56,628 nt of DNA from JAZRWQ01 sp045541395. GTDB lineage: Bacteria; Bacillota; Clostridia; Oscillospirales; UMGS1783. Both the position numbers and the translations under genes were made by a program. The notes below the pieces were generated by a model. It was not told where the DNA came from and did not search any database. It saw only the letters and a list, made by a program, of their open reading frames with translations. Positions within the stretch are counted from its first letter, which is position 1. The number at the start of each line of letters is the position of its first letter. The DNA lies in assembly GCA_045541395.1 (NCBI GenBank), contig JAZQIZ010000017.1, positions 1-56,628 on the forward strand, in the 5' to 3' direction. Below, piece after piece: positions 7,686 through 17,054 of the stretch.

Positions 7686-10600
7686 TTATTTGATTTTGAT
7701 ACCCTTTACGGAGCTGAATGAGCCGTATACCTTGGTATCATTTACGGTCTTATAAGCGCGAACCTTGAAATAATAGGTTTTGCCGCTTTGTAAGCCCTTG
7801 ATGGTTTCGGAAACGTCGTTTACGCCGGTGGAGTCAAGCTTCTTATAGGTGCCGTTGGATTTAGCGGAATAATAGATCTGATATCCGCTTTCACCTGATA
7901 CGTTGCTCCACTTTAAGGTTACCTTGCCCTTGGAGGGAGAGGTAACGGAGTTGATAAAGGGAGCCAAAGGCTTTGTGGAGGTGTTAAGCACCTTTCTTAA
8001 ACCAAAGAGCTTGGTTCCTTCGGCGGTCTCGCTGTAAGCTCTTACGCCTATACGGTACTTAGTGCCGGATTTAAGGCCGGTAATATTACAGGAGGTTGCG
8101 GTTGTTGTCTTATAAGTTTTGTAGGTGCCGGTAGAGGAGTTATAAATAGAAACTCTGTAGCCTTCCGCACCTGTAACCTTAGGCCAACTGATCTTAATAG
8201 AGCTTGTGCTACGGGAGGTAACGGATACCTTGGAAGGATGCACAGGCTCGGTGCCTGTTTTTAATATCTTCCTTAAGCTGAGAAGCTCGGATCCGTCTGC
8301 TAAAGTCTTATATGCTCTTACGGCGTATCTGTAATTGGTGCCTGCCTTAAGGCCTGTTACGGTATAGGTAAGCTTATTGGTTGTCTTTATAAGGATATAC
8401 TGGCCGGTGGTGGCGTTATAACGGTATACCTTATAGCCTGTTGCGCCGTTGACCTTAGACCACTTAAGGGTTATGGAGGAAGTATCCTGAGTTGCTGTAA
8501 GGCTGGAAGGATGAACAGGATCGGTAGCGGTTTTTAAAATCTTTCTTAAGCTAAGAAGCTCGGATCCGTCTTCTAAAGTCTTATATGCTCTTACGGCAAA
8601 TCTGTAATTGGTACCTGCACTAAGGCCGGTTACGGTGTAGGTAAGCTTATCTGTGGTTTTAATAAGAGTGTACTGACCGGTAGAGGCATTATAGCGATAT
8701 ACCTTATAACCTTCCGCACCTTCAACCTTTGCCCACTTAAGGGAAACAGAGGTTGTATCCTGAGTTGCGGTAAGGGTTTCGGGATAATCAAGGTTTTCAA
8801 TTATTTCGCCCATTTCCCACTTGCCTGTAAGGCCTGAGTAAGTAAAGGGAACAGTGCCGGCAAGAGCGGCGCCGCCATCTGCCTTCAAGGAGCTTGAAAG
8901 CTGAACAGTATGGTTATCTGCTGCGCCCAACAGCTCTCTCTTAACGTAAACGTTAAGGATATTATTCAAAGCATCGTAATCCATATAAACGGTACCTTCA
9001 TTTTCGCTGTTAAGAGCGGATACCTTCTTACCGTCTATGGAAATAAGGCTTGCGTAATCCTTTTCAACGTTTTCTTCCAGAGTGCCGTTATTTAAAACGG
9101 TATCACGGAGATTCATATTAAAGTGGATATCGAATCTTGCGTAGCCGCTGTTATTATCCTTAAGAGCGCTGTAAAGGGCTCTTTCGCCGTTGGAAGAATC
9201 ATACTTTGAAAGGTTGATGCCGTTTATATCAAGAATACCGCCCTGGTACTGACCGTTAAAGCTTGCCTCAGAAATAATGGCGGAAAGGTTACGGTCGGCA
9301 TCTGCCTGAGAGGCCTTCTGAATGTGAAGGATATCGGAACCCATTGCTACGGGAACAGTGAATTCAACGCCGTTCTTCATAAGGTCGATACCGGTTCTTA
9401 CAACAGGCTTGTTGGCATCTTCAAACCAGATCTTATACTCGGTATCTTTATCAAGACCCTTAAGGTAATAGGTTCTTGCGGCGGAAGCATTCTCTCTTCT
9501 GAAGGCAATAAGATAACCTTCCTGTAAGTCCTGATCAAAGTACTGCCAAGCAGACCAATCGGTGCCGGAGGATGACCAATCTTCGTGAACGTAATAATCG
9601 GAATACAGAAGATGCATAATATCCTTATGCTCTTCGGTTATATCCTCAATAATATCCCAGTCAACAGGAGCATTTTCGGCATCGGTATTATAGCCAAGTA
9701 CCATACCGCCTACAAGGGCAGTTCTTAAGGAATATCTGTTTGCGGTGGTGGTGTTATCGTTAACTTCAACCTCGCCGTTTGCCTTGGTGCCAAGGTAAGG
9801 AACCCACTTCTGGAAGTAGGCTGCAGAATTCTGCTGCCAAGTCTGATCGCCGTAGGCGTGGTCGGTCTTATGAAGAGGAACGCCGCGACGCATAGATTCA
9901 AGGTCGTTTCTGTTGCCGCCGGAAGCGCAGGAGTCTATGGTTGCATTGGGAACTGCCTCTAAGATGCTGTCCCACATACCGAGATGGCCCTGAACGTAAA
10001 GGTTTTCAGTAATGCCCTTACGGTTGCCGGAGCTATCCTTATTTTTATCGGCTGCCTGCCAGTTAGGTAATGGGTCGGTGTTAAAGTCTTCGCGGTACAT
10101 ATCAATGCCGCCGTCCTTCATAACCGTAAGGATTCTGTTAAGCATCCAGTTTACAGCATCCTTATTGCCCATATCCAAAATGGGCCATGCGCCGCCGTCA
10201 AGCACCCAGTTGGGGTTGATGGTGGTGTTATCGCTGTAGGAAACACGGTCGGTGGCATCGTCTACCAGCATACCCTTGTTTGCAATTCTTTCGGGCTCGA
10301 ACCACAGAAGGGTACGAATACCGTTTTCTTCGGCATACTCGGAAATATCATACAGAGCACCGTGAGGCTTGCCGTCGTGTTTACAGCCGAAGCGCTGATC
10401 ATCGGCCACCCAAACGCCGGTGTCGGTCCAACCCCAGTCGTTAAGGGTCTGGAAGTTGCCGTTGCCGTCAAGCTTGTAATACCAGCCTGCGTCCATCCAC
10501 CAATAGGTAAGATCAACGTTATGGTCAAGGTAATAGGAAATGGCGGTTATCTGATTTTCGGTGGTTGCTCTGGTCATTTCGTGCCACTGAATGGAGGTTG

Positions 10601-13313
10601 CCGCATAAATACCTGCATCGGGAAGAACCTCGGGCTGAGTGCCTTCGGCATCGGGGGTAATGGTATTAACGTTGCAGTCGATCATCCAGGCGCGCCAGAG
10701 GTTGGTGCATCTGTCTGCATTACGGCCGTTGTAATGCACAAAGGCCATAAGGGGAGTTCTTATGGTTTCGCCGGGAGCAAGGTAGGTGTTAAGCTCGGTC
10801 TGTCCGGCGGTCATACGGGTAATATCGGGGTTTTCGGAATTGTTAAGGTTTAAGGTCCAATAGCCGGGCCAACCTACTGCCATCATAATACCCTTATCAC
10901 CGTACTGGAAGTTAAAGTAGGAGGAATCGCCCTGAGTACCGCGGCCTGCGCCGGAGGTCTTGGAAAGAGCGCCTTCTACGTAGTTGGTATAAGGCTGATA
11001 AGCGGAATGGTCACCTATAGTGCCGGTAAGACGGGGAAGCTCACCTTCCCAATTATAATCTATAGCCTTCCAATTGCTTATTACAGGGGAATTGCCTGCG
11101 CTGTTGGCGGGCTGAGTTGCGTATAAGGTCCAGTCGTAAGCGTTATAAGCTTCATAAAGAACCGATTCAACGGTAAATACAAGGCCGGAGGTGTGAGTAA
11201 GCTTAGAGGTGGTTTTAACACCAACCTTGCCTCCTGCAGCTTCACGGATAACGTCGGTCTCTTCTTTACTTGTAAGGGTGAAGTCCTCACCGAAGCCATT
11301 ATACTGCTTACCGTCGATCACAAAGCTTGTGGGGAAGGATGCAAGATCGTTTGCAAGGAAGCTTTCATACTGCTCCTTAACTCTTGCTTTTTCAAGGTCG
11401 GTAGGCAGAAGGTCTATTGCATCGGGGATATAGCCTTCCATATCGCCGTTTTCGAATATATTATTCTGAGCGGCGCGGTTTTCAAATTTATTAAAGGTAA
11501 CGTTATCAAAGTAAATAGCGCCGTTACCTTCAGACTCAGCGCAAATTTTAACTTGAGTGTTGTCGCCGGAGAACCAGAAGCCGTAGATCTGCTCCCAATG
11601 GGCAGTCTGCTTTTCGGCATTGTTTGTGCCCTCTGCAGGGTTCCACATTATCTGATTGTAACGGCTGCCGGTAATGGAAGCCAGAGTCTCATTGCCATCG
11701 GCGGTCTTAATGGAAATCACGCCTTCGGTATTCTTATCGCCGGGGCGCAGTCTCCATGCGCTGTAATAGTAGTAGCAGTTAGGCTCAACTTCAATAATAC
11801 CGTCGTTATTGGCAATAGCTGTTGCGTTGCCGTTAAGCTTTAAACCGTAATAACCGAAAAGGAAATGTGAGCCTGACTGATGAGAAGCGTTTTCGCCGTA
11901 TGCCCAAGGAGTGGCCTGGGGAGCGTCATCGCTCCTCTCTCTCTTATAGGTAAAGGCGTCGATACCGCAATAGTTTCTTGTGAAGGAAGAACCGTACTGT
12001 GTGCCTTCGGGGAAGGTCACGATCTCACCGCGAAGGGCAGGAATAAGCCTTACGGTATGCTCTTTATTTTCAAGCTCTTCACTTCTGTATATTTCGGCGG
12101 TCTGCCAGGGATTCTTTGCCAGATCAGCCCTTGCAACGGGGGTATCGGAACCGTCAATATAAATATCCACAGCAGCACAGTCCAGACTGCAGCCGCCTAT
12201 GATCGTAAACTGAGTACCTGTGAACTTAAATTCAGCCCACTGCTGAATGTTCATACTGTCATTGCCAACGTAAACAGGACAGCCCGGTCTTGAAGGATCC
12301 TCATAAGAGGATTTGTTGGTAGAAGAGTCGGCAGTAACGGAAGGATCGGTAGTATTAACGGTGATCCATTCAAAATTACCTTCACCTTCAACGGTGGATT
12401 CAAAGCCTTCGTCGGCAATAAGGTCATCATAAAGAGTAACCTTCTTAATACTTACGTTATCAAAATAAACCGCGCCCGTGCCGGTTGCGCCGGAAACAGG
12501 GTTATCCCAGTTATTTTCAACAATAAGTCTTAAGGGCACGGAGGTGGTATCTGCCTGCCAAACGGCGGAAACGTTATGCCACTCACCTGTTTTGGTGCCG
12601 CGAAGCTGAACCTCGCCTGCACGGTCGTCCATATCAATATAAGCCCAAGGGGGGTTCTCTTCCATATAAACGTCTATAGAAACAAGGTAATATTCGCCGT
12701 TTTCAACGGCAATATCCTTAGCACCTCTTAAAACACCGCCGGAAGCGGGCTGTTTTAAAACGCCCTTGGCGCCTTCAAATTCTTCAAGCCATTGGCCGCC
12801 GCCAAAAGGTACGGTGGCACTGGACATATCGCCGCCGCCAAGAAGGTTATCGCCTTCCTTAAAGGGGCGGATCTTTATACCGTCGATCTGCGCTGTGCCG
12901 CTTGCAGTTACGGTAACAGACTCTTCAGAGCCATCACCCAGAACTATAACGGAAAGCTCTTCCCATCTGCCTTTGTTATCAAACTGCAGGGTCTGACCTG
13001 CAAATTCGATCTTGACCTGAGAAGCTTCATCCTGAGGGCGCGCAGCAGCAGAAACGTAATAGGTAATGCCTTCTTCAAGGAGTATTTTATCAGACACTGC
13101 CAGTGATTCACTGCCTGTATGCTCCAAAGCATAGCTGCCTTCATAAACCCATTGGCTGGTAACGGAATAGCCTTCCTGTAAAGTCCAGCCCGCAAGGGTC
13201 TCACTGTCCGCAACAGTGCTTGCTAAAACGCTTGTCACGGGCATTAGGGGGATAATCATCGCTACCAGCAAAGCTATTGCCAGTATGCGGCCTGAGATTT
13301 TGTGATTTTTCAT
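7686..13313 (-). CDS. Secreted multi-modular GH36-family glycosidase (alpha-galactosidase-like)
   Basis: An exported enzyme of 1875 residues. A signal peptide (residues 1-31, hydrophobic ALLVAMIIPLMPV core) is followed by about four jelly-roll carbohydrate-binding-type modules (roughly 38-152, 156-292, 295-460, 480-610; YFDNVSI and YFDNVTF ends). A GH36-like supersandwich comes next (640-900) and then the TIM-barrel catalytic domain: WWMDAGW with Asp941, LWFEPE near 1003, probable nucleophile Asp1076 in YREDFN, and probable acid/base Asp1137 in CASGGNRND. The C-terminus has four fibronectin III repeats of about 90 residues (from 1510, 1601, 1694, 1784), the first two nearly identical. No LPXTG or SLH anchor is seen. 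The start has an AAAGGAGG site. Family knowledge suggests release of alpha-galactosyl or alpha-N-acetylgalactosaminyl residues; the exact specificity is open. Confidence 0.9.
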   Translation of the reverse strand: MKNHKISGRILAIALLVAMIIPLMPVTSVLASTVADSETLAGWTLQEGYSVTSQWVYEGSYALEHTGSESLAVSDKILLEEGITYYVSAAARPQDEASQVKIEFAGQTLQFDNKGRWEELSVIVLGDGSEESVTVTASGTAQIDGIKIRPFKEGDNLLGGGDMSSATVPFGGGQWLEEFEGAKGVLKQPASGGVLRGAKDIAVENGEYYLVSIDVYMEENPPWAYIDMDDRAGEVQLRGTKTGEWHNVSAVWQADTTSVPLRLIVENNWDNPVSGATGTGAVYFDNVSIKKVTLYDDLIADEGFESTVEGEGNFEWITVNTTDPSVTADSSTNKSSYEDPSRPGCPVYVGNDSMNIQQWAEFKFTGTQFTIIGGCSLDCAAVDIYIDGSDTPVARADLAKNPWQTAEIYRSEELENKEHTVRLIPALRGEIVTFPEGTQYGSSFTRNYCGIDAFTYKRERSDDAPQATPWAYGENASHQSGSHFLFGYYGLKLNGNATAIANNDGIIEVEPNCYYYYSAWRLRPGDKNTEGVISIKTADGNETLASITGSRYNQIMWNPAEGTNNAEKQTAHWEQIYGFWFSGDNTQVKICAESEGNGAIYFDNVTFNKFENRAAQNNIFENGDMEGYIPDAIDLLPTDLEKARVKEQYESFLANDLASFPTSFVIDGKQYNGFGEDFTLTSKEETDVIREAAGGKVGVKTTSKLTHTSGLVFTVESVLYEAYNAYDWTLYATQPANSAGNSPVISNWKAIDYNWEGELPRLTGTIGDHSAYQPYTNYVEGALSKTSGAGRGTQGDSSYFNFQYGDKGIMMAVGWPGYWTLNLNNSENPDITRMTAGQTELNTYLAPGETIRTPLMAFVHYNGRNADRCTNLWRAWMIDCNVNTITPDAEGTQPEVLPDAGIYAATSIQWHEMTRATTENQITAISYYLDHNVDLTYWWMDAGWYYKLDGNGNFQTLNDWGWTDTGVWVADDQRFGCKHDGKPHGALYDISEYAEENGIRTLLWFEPERIANKGMLVDDATDRVSYSDNTTINPNWVLDGGAWPILDMGNKDAVNWMLNRILTVMKDGGIDMYREDFNTDPLPNWQAADKNKDSSGNRKGITENLYVQGHLGMWDSILEAVPNATIDSCASGGNRNDLESMRRGVPLHKTDHAYGDQTWQQNSAAYFQKWVPYLGTKANGEVEVNDNTTTANRYSLRTALVGGMVLGYNTDAENAPVDWDIIEDITEEHKDIMHLLYSDYYVHEDWSSSGTDWSAWQYFDQDLQEGYLIAFRRENASAARTYYLKGLDKDTEYKIWFEDANKPVVRTGIDLMKNGVEFTVPVAMGSDILHIQKASQADADRNLSAIISEASFNGQYQGGILDINGINLSKYDSSNGERALYSALKDNNSGYARFDIHFNMNLRDTVLNNGTLEENVEKDYASLISIDGKKVSALNSENEGTVYMDYDALNNILNVYVKRELLGAADNHTVQLSSSLKADGGAALAGTVPFTYSGLTGKWEMGEIIENLDYPETLTATQDTTSVSLKWAKVEGAEGYKVYRYNASTGQYTLIKTTDKLTYTVTGLSAGTNYRFAVRAYKTLEDGSELLSLRKILKTATDPVHPSSLTATQDTSSITLKWSKVNGATGYKVYRYNATTGQYILIKTTNKLTYTVTGLKAGTNYRYAVRAYKTLADGSELLSLRKILKTGTEPVHPSKVSVTSRSTSSIKISWPKVTGAEGYRVSIYNSSTGTYKTYKTTTATSCNITGLKSGTKYRIGVRAYSETAEGTKLFGLRKVLNTSTKPLAPFINSVTSPSKGKVTLKWSNVSGESGYQIYYSAKSNGTYKKLDSTGVNDVSETIKGLQSGKTYYFKVRAYKTVNDTKVYGSFSSVKGIKIK
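8232..8778 (-). repeat. Tandem near-identical fibronectin III coding repeats
   Basis: Two consecutive copies of a unit of about 273 bp (91 codons) inside the GH36 gene. For example, the stretch around 8281-8310 recurs around 8554-8583 with few changes. The two more distal FnIII units are clearly diverged, so the close pair looks like a recent duplication. Such repeats are prone to expansion or contraction and to assembly collapse. Confidence 0.85.
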
Positions 13314-13386
13314 GGTCTTCCTCCTTTTTGCTGTTGGTTTCCTTGTAGTATATGGGGCTTTTGCATAAAATATAAGGTTTTATTTT

Positions 13387-13415
13387 ATTATATTTATTTA
13401 AAATAGGCTTGTCAA
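13387..13415 (-). promoter_or_regulatory. Sigma-70-type promoter of the GH36 gene
   Basis: The minus strand reads TTGACA, a 17-nt spacer, TATAAT, a perfect consensus. The predicted start near 13380 gives a leader of about 67 nt before the AAAGGAGG site and ATG at 13313. Confidence 0.9.
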
Positions 13416-13429
13416 TCGGTAAAATGCAC

Positions 13430-13463
13430 AAAAAAAACCTGCCCGAACTTATACGTTCGGGCA
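13430..13463 (-). terminator. Rho-independent terminator of the nucleoside hydrolase gene
   Basis: A stem GCCCGAAC / GTTCGGGC with a 6-nt loop is followed on the minus strand by eight uridines. It begins 7 nt after the stop codon. Confidence 0.92.
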
Positions 13464-13470
13464 AATTATA

Positions 13471-14355
13471 TTAATATGTTAAAAGTCTGTCAAAAAGGTC
13501 CTTGAAAACCTTGTCGCGCCAAAGATGCGAAACGTATATCATCTTCTGTCCGCTTCCCTCTTTATATACTCCGTCGTAGGTAACCTCAGGTTTATCCTTA
13601 ATATCAATATACAAGGCTTCCGGATTAATAAGCACAGCGGCGGCGGCTACGTCCCAGATAACTCTGGTGCGGAAATACGGCTCCTCCGTGTAGCAGTTAC
13701 GTACGTTTTCGGTTAAATAGGAAAGCACCTCATTTTTGCCGTCTACCCACTTTTCAAGCTCAGGCAGAGAGGTTGTTAACGCATCACACATACCAATACA
13801 AGGCACCATAACCAAGGGCGCGCCGCTTTCAAATACCACACGTGCGGCGGCTATATCCTGTACCATATTAAATTCGTTGGTGGAGTTAATATGAAGGGCA
13901 TGGCCTCCAAGCCATATTATAACTATTTTATCCTTAATGGAAGGGTCTAAAAGCAAAGCGGAAGCAACGTTGGTTATTGCCCCTATAGCCACAACGTATA
14001 AGGTTTCCCCATTCATACTGTTGGCGGTATTTACAATATTCTTTGCCGCATCGGAGATCTGAGGGGTCTTTTCATCCTTAAGGTAATCCTCACTGCCTCT
14101 GAAATAAGGTTTATCTTTTTTGCACATTTTTAAAATCTTGGCTATTTCAAGGTAGCTCTTTTCCATACCGTCCTTCGGGGAAGAAGAAAGGGGGTTAAAA
14201 AAGGGCGCCGCATTAACCGAAAGAAGGTCCACCTTGTCGGTTGCCTGAAGCATATAGGTCAAACAAAACTGATCGTCTATTTCATTAAAGGTATCTGTAT
14301 CCAGAATAGCTTTTTTAATTTTTCCGTCTAAAAGGGCATTTTTTATATTTTCCAT
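13471..14355 (-). CDS. Nucleoside hydrolase (inosine/uridine-preferring type)
   Basis: Cleaves the N-glycosidic bond of ribonucleosides to free base and ribose in purine/pyrimidine salvage. The Ca2+-binding signature sits near the N-terminus as DTDTFNEIDDQF. A later Asp in VIWDVAA corresponds to the fourth metal ligand, and the NEFNMVQDIAAA segment matches the family's N-E-x-N active-site loop. The true start is ATG 14355 (294 residues), set by AAAGGAGG 8 nt upstream; an ORF reading back to 14484 is not translated sequence because it crosses the promoter. It is a monocistronic unit with its own promoter and terminator. The adenine deaminase at 22195 belongs to the same salvage theme. Confidence 0.93.
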   Translation of the reverse strand: MENIKNALLDGKIKKAILDTDTFNEIDDQFCLTYMLQATDKVDLLSVNAAPFFNPLSSSPKDGMEKSYLEIAKILKMCKKDKPYFRGSEDYLKDEKTPQISDAAKNIVNTANSMNGETLYVVAIGAITNVASALLLDPSIKDKIVIIWLGGHALHINSTNEFNMVQDIAAARVVFESGAPLVMVPCIGMCDALTTSLPELEKWVDGKNEVLSYLTENVRNCYTEEPYFRTRVIWDVAAAAVLINPEALYIDIKDKPEVTYDGVYKEGSGQKMIYVSHLWRDKVFKDLFDRLLTY

Positions 14356-14377
14356 TTTATATCCTCCTTTTTTCTTA

Positions 14378-14406
14378 AATATATCACATCTTAAAATAAC
14401 ATTCAA
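14378..14406 (-). promoter_or_regulatory. Promoter of the nucleoside hydrolase gene
   Basis: The minus strand reads TTGAAT, 17 nt, TATATT. Transcription would start about 16 nt before the ATG, just ahead of the AAAGGAGG site. The remaining stretch up to the terminator at 14541 holds no gene that can be supported. Confidence 0.65.
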
Positions 14407-14540
14407 GAGAAAGCGCAGGTTTTCTATATATTCCGAAATTAAAATTGAGTATTTCCGGGAAAGCGAGAAGGACAGCGGCGGCACGTTCGCGAAGGCACAT
14501 AAAAAAGAGAGTTCTTATATGAGTTGTACCGTTAAGAATA

Positions 14541-14573
14541 AAAAAGAGCAAACGAAACGTTTGCTCTTTTTTT
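14541..14573 (-). terminator. Rho-independent terminator of the oxidoreductase operon
   Basis: The stem AAAGAGCAAAC / GTTTGCTCTTT with a short loop is followed by U-rich sequence, directly after the stop codon of the quinone-oxidoreductase-like gene at 14575. Confidence 0.92.
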
Positions 14574-14574
14574 G

Positions 14575-15558
14575 TTAAGAAACCGTAAGGATTACCTTGC
14601 CGGTGCTCTTGCTGCCAAATAAAAGGTCGTGAGCCTTTTCGGCTTCTTCTATGGGGAAGGTAGCGCAAACTGTAGGGGTAATTTCCCCTGAATCGATCTT
14701 AGGCCAAACCTTCTGAGTAAGCTCTTTTAAAAGAGCCGCCTTAAACTCGGGCTTTCTGGAACGCAAAGTGGAGCCTATTATGCGTACATTTCTTACAAAT
14801 ACTCCTCTTAAGTCCACTTCGGTCATAGCTCCTGCCAAAGCGGCTATCATTATCCAACGGGCGCCATGGTTTAAATACCTTAAGCATTTGCCCATAATTT
14901 CTCCGCCCAGACAGTCAATGCAAATATCTACAGGGTGCCCCAGCTTGTACTGTTCCTTTAATACGGCTACAATATCCTCTTCCTTGGTATCTACAATACG
15001 GTCGGCCCCAAGGTGCTCTATAGCCTTTGCCTTTTCCTTGCCTCTTACGGTGGTTACTACCCTTATGCCGTAAGCCTTAGCCATAGGGATAATAACACTT
15101 GCAAGACCCGAATTGCCTCCTGTTACAAGGAGAGTATCCCCTTCCTTTGCCTTGCCTTCATAAAATAAATTCAAATATGCGGTAGCAAAGGCTTCAGGCA
15201 AAGCGGCAGCTTCTGTAACCGAAAAGTTTTTGGGTATGGGTAGAAGCATATCATATTTAACGCTTACAAACTGAGCATAACCGCCGCCGCCAAGTAAGGC
15301 GCATACCTTATCTCCAATTTGAAAGCAGGAACTTTCTTTGGCCTTAGGGCCCATATCAACTATTTCGCCTGCAATTTCAAGGCCCATCCATTGGGGGCAG
15401 CCGGGCGGTGGCGGGTAATTACCCTCTCTTTGCATTAGATCCGCGCGGTTTACGCCTGCAGCTTCTATTTTAATAAGGCAATCTTCTTCGCCCATTACAG
15501 GGTCTTCAACCTCTGCCCATCTTAAACTCTGATCTTCATTAACTAAAATTGCTTTCAT
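14575..15558 (-). CDS. Zinc-independent medium-chain dehydrogenase (NADPH:quinone oxidoreductase type)
   Basis: A 327-residue MDR-superfamily enzyme. The N-terminal GroES-like fold carries AAGVNRADLMQREGNYPPPPG, the signature of the quinone oxidoreductase/crotonyl reductase branch, and lacks the zinc-ligand cysteines of true alcohol dehydrogenases. The Rossmann part has LLVTGGNSGLASVIIPMAKAYG, a variant of the AxxGGVG loop. It would reduce quinones or conjugated enals with NADPH. The start is set at ATG 15558 by AAAGGAG; a longer reading frame to 15612 overlaps the upstream gene and is not used. It is the last gene of a four-gene operon. The Ala/Asn replacements in the nucleotide loop are unusual but probably tolerated. 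Confidence 0.88.
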   Translation of the reverse strand: MKAILVNEDQSLRWAEVEDPVMGEEDCLIKIEAAGVNRADLMQREGNYPPPPGCPQWMGLEIAGEIVDMGPKAKESSCFQIGDKVCALLGGGGYAQFVSVKYDMLLPIPKNFSVTEAAALPEAFATAYLNLFYEGKAKEGDTLLVTGGNSGLASVIIPMAKAYGIRVVTTVRGKEKAKAIEHLGADRIVDTKEEDIVAVLKEQYKLGHPVDICIDCLGGEIMGKCLRYLNHGARWIMIAALAGAMTEVDLRGVFVRNVRIIGSTLRSRKPEFKAALLKELTQKVWPKIDSGEITPTVCATFPIEEAEKAHDLLFGSKSTGKVILTVS

Positions 15559-15586
15559 AAAAACACTCCTTTTCCTGCTTTCAATT

Positions 15587-16288
15587 TTATACCTTTTTGC
15601 GGCAGCCGTCAACTATATAATTCTGCCCCGAAACCCAGCTTGCATCATCTGAGGCAACAAATGCTATAACCTTTGCTATTTCATCGGGGGTCGAGGAGCG
15701 GTTGGCATAGGAAAGTGCGGGAATATCCTTGCTTTCGGGGGTATCCTTTACGTTTCCGGGGGAAACGCTGTTCACCGTAATGCCGTATTCGGTTACTTCC
15801 TTTGCAAGGGCTACGGTAAAGGAATGTATAGCCCCTTTGGTCATAGAATAATCAGCCATGCCCGCGTTTCCGTAAACCCCCGCTACCGAGCCTAAGTTTA
15901 TAATTCTGCCGTATCTTCTCTCTATCATAGAATTAATTACAGCGTGGGTAAAATACATTGTGCCTAAAATATTCACATTAATTTTCTTTTTCCAATATTC
16001 GCTTTTGCTGTCCTTAAAGGGGAAATTATCGGTACGCCAGATTCCCGCGTTATTTACAAGCACATCTACCCTGCCGTAGTTTTTAAGTATATCTTCTACG
16101 GTTTTATTTACTGCCTCTTCATCGCTTACATCGCAGATATATTCTGTAATATTTTCGTTTACATAGTCTATGCCCTTAATATCTACCGCCAATACTACGG
16201 CGCCCTCTTTGGCAAATTGTAAAGCGCAGGCCTTGCCTATGCCTATTGAAGCGCCCGTAACAATTACTATTTTATTTTCAAATCTCAT
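15587..16288 (-). CDS. Short-chain dehydrogenase/reductase (SDR), second of the operon
   Basis: A classical SDR of 233 residues. The cofactor loop TGASIGIG is near residue 11, NNAG near residue 80, the catalytic Ser in the INLGSVAG segment, and the YSMTK (YxxxK) pair near residues 145-149. The C-terminal VSGQNYIVDG motif is intact. It follows the dehydroquinase-like gene by 4 nt. With the other SDR it could form successive oxidation/reduction steps on a polyol or cyclic acid. The substrate is not deducible. Confidence 0.9.
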   Translation of the reverse strand: MRFENKIVIVTGASIGIGKACALQFAKEGAVVLAVDIKGIDYVNENITEYICDVSDEEAVNKTVEDILKNYGRVDVLVNNAGIWRTDNFPFKDSKSEYWKKKINVNILGTMYFTHAVINSMIERRYGRIINLGSVAGVYGNAGMADYSMTKGAIHSFTVALAKEVTEYGITVNSVSPGNVKDTPESKDIPALSYANRSSTPDEIAKVIAFVASDDASWVSGQNYIVDGCRKKV

Positions 16289-16292
16289 ACTG

Positions 16293-17051
16293 TCACCAAC
16301 TAAAGCTTTCTCTTACTGCCAACGCTTGTGACAGGAGCGGCTGGGATGGTGTGGAATACTCATCGTGCTCGTATACGCAAAGATACATACAGGAGCCTAA
16401 AACAGGCCCAACCCGCCTTATAAGCTCGCAGTAACCGTTGGAAAGAAACAAAAAGGGAATAGAAAGCCTTTCCTTTAAATATAAGGTTGCTTCAAGGTTT
16501 TTAATTTGCTCCTCGGGAGTATTTGCAAAAGAAACTATTTTTGCAATATCGGCACCCCTGTCTTCCATTTGAAGGGCTATTTCCAAAAGCCTCTCCTTGC
16601 TTATAAACTTTTGCATATGGGAAGACATTAAAACCTCCGCTCCGTTTTTGTGCAGCTCCTTAATATAATCTTTTTGCTTTGCAACTGCAAATGAATCAGT
16701 GGTGGTCTGGTCTTCGGTAATGCCAAACATATCCCCCATCACATCGCACAGGGTAGCACCGCAATTGGCGTAGGAAATCATTTCTTTCGCAAGCTGGGTA
16801 TCGGTTTTACCCGTATTCTCACTGTGGCGGTAATTTGTTACGTATACAGGCTTATTATTCATAATCGAAAAGAGGGAAGTCAAATCCTTTGCGTTCTGAT
16901 ACCTTTTGCTTAAACGGCATATCTGCAACCCAAAGGCATCCGCCCCTTCTTTTTCGGAAGCCCCGGCCAAATACTCTACCCTTTCGGGGGTTGACGCCTG
17001 TATTATTACCGTAAGCAGAGGCTTTTTTGCATTAAGAAACGTAGGCTTCAT
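16293..17051 (-). CDS. Type I 3-dehydroquinate dehydratase-like protein (divergent AroD family)
   Basis: A 252-residue TIM-barrel protein of the class I dehydroquinase family. The Schiff-base lysine is recognisable in ADIAKIVSF, the active-site His in SSHMQKF, and a late Arg in ELIRRVGPVLGS. The C-terminal TPSQP corresponds to the family's SAPGQ loop. The early substrate-binding region is altered: the usual ELRxD and ExGG elements read FGLQICRL and ENTG. It therefore probably acts on a related cyclic or linear hydroxy-ketone instead of, or as well as, 3-dehydroquinate. It sits between two SDR genes with gaps of 3 and 4 nt in an AraC-controlled operon, which suggests catabolism rather than aromatic biosynthesis. 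Confidence 0.75.
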   Translation of the reverse strand: MKPTFLNAKKPLLTVIIQASTPERVEYLAGASEKEGADAFGLQICRLSKRYQNAKDLTSLFSIMNNKPVYVTNYRHSENTGKTDTQLAKEMISYANCGATLCDVMGDMFGITEDQTTTDSFAVAKQKDYIKELHKNGAEVLMSSHMQKFISKERLLEIALQMEDRGADIAKIVSFANTPEEQIKNLEATLYLKERLSIPFLFLSNGYCELIRRVGPVLGSCMYLCVYEHDEYSTPSQPLLSQALAVRESFSW

Positions 17052-17054
17052 AAT

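Noticed and set aside
14384..14540. Small gene between the nucleoside hydrolase and the MDR gene
   Set aside because: The frame runs through a promoter and a terminator and has no ribosome site or recognisable protein pattern.
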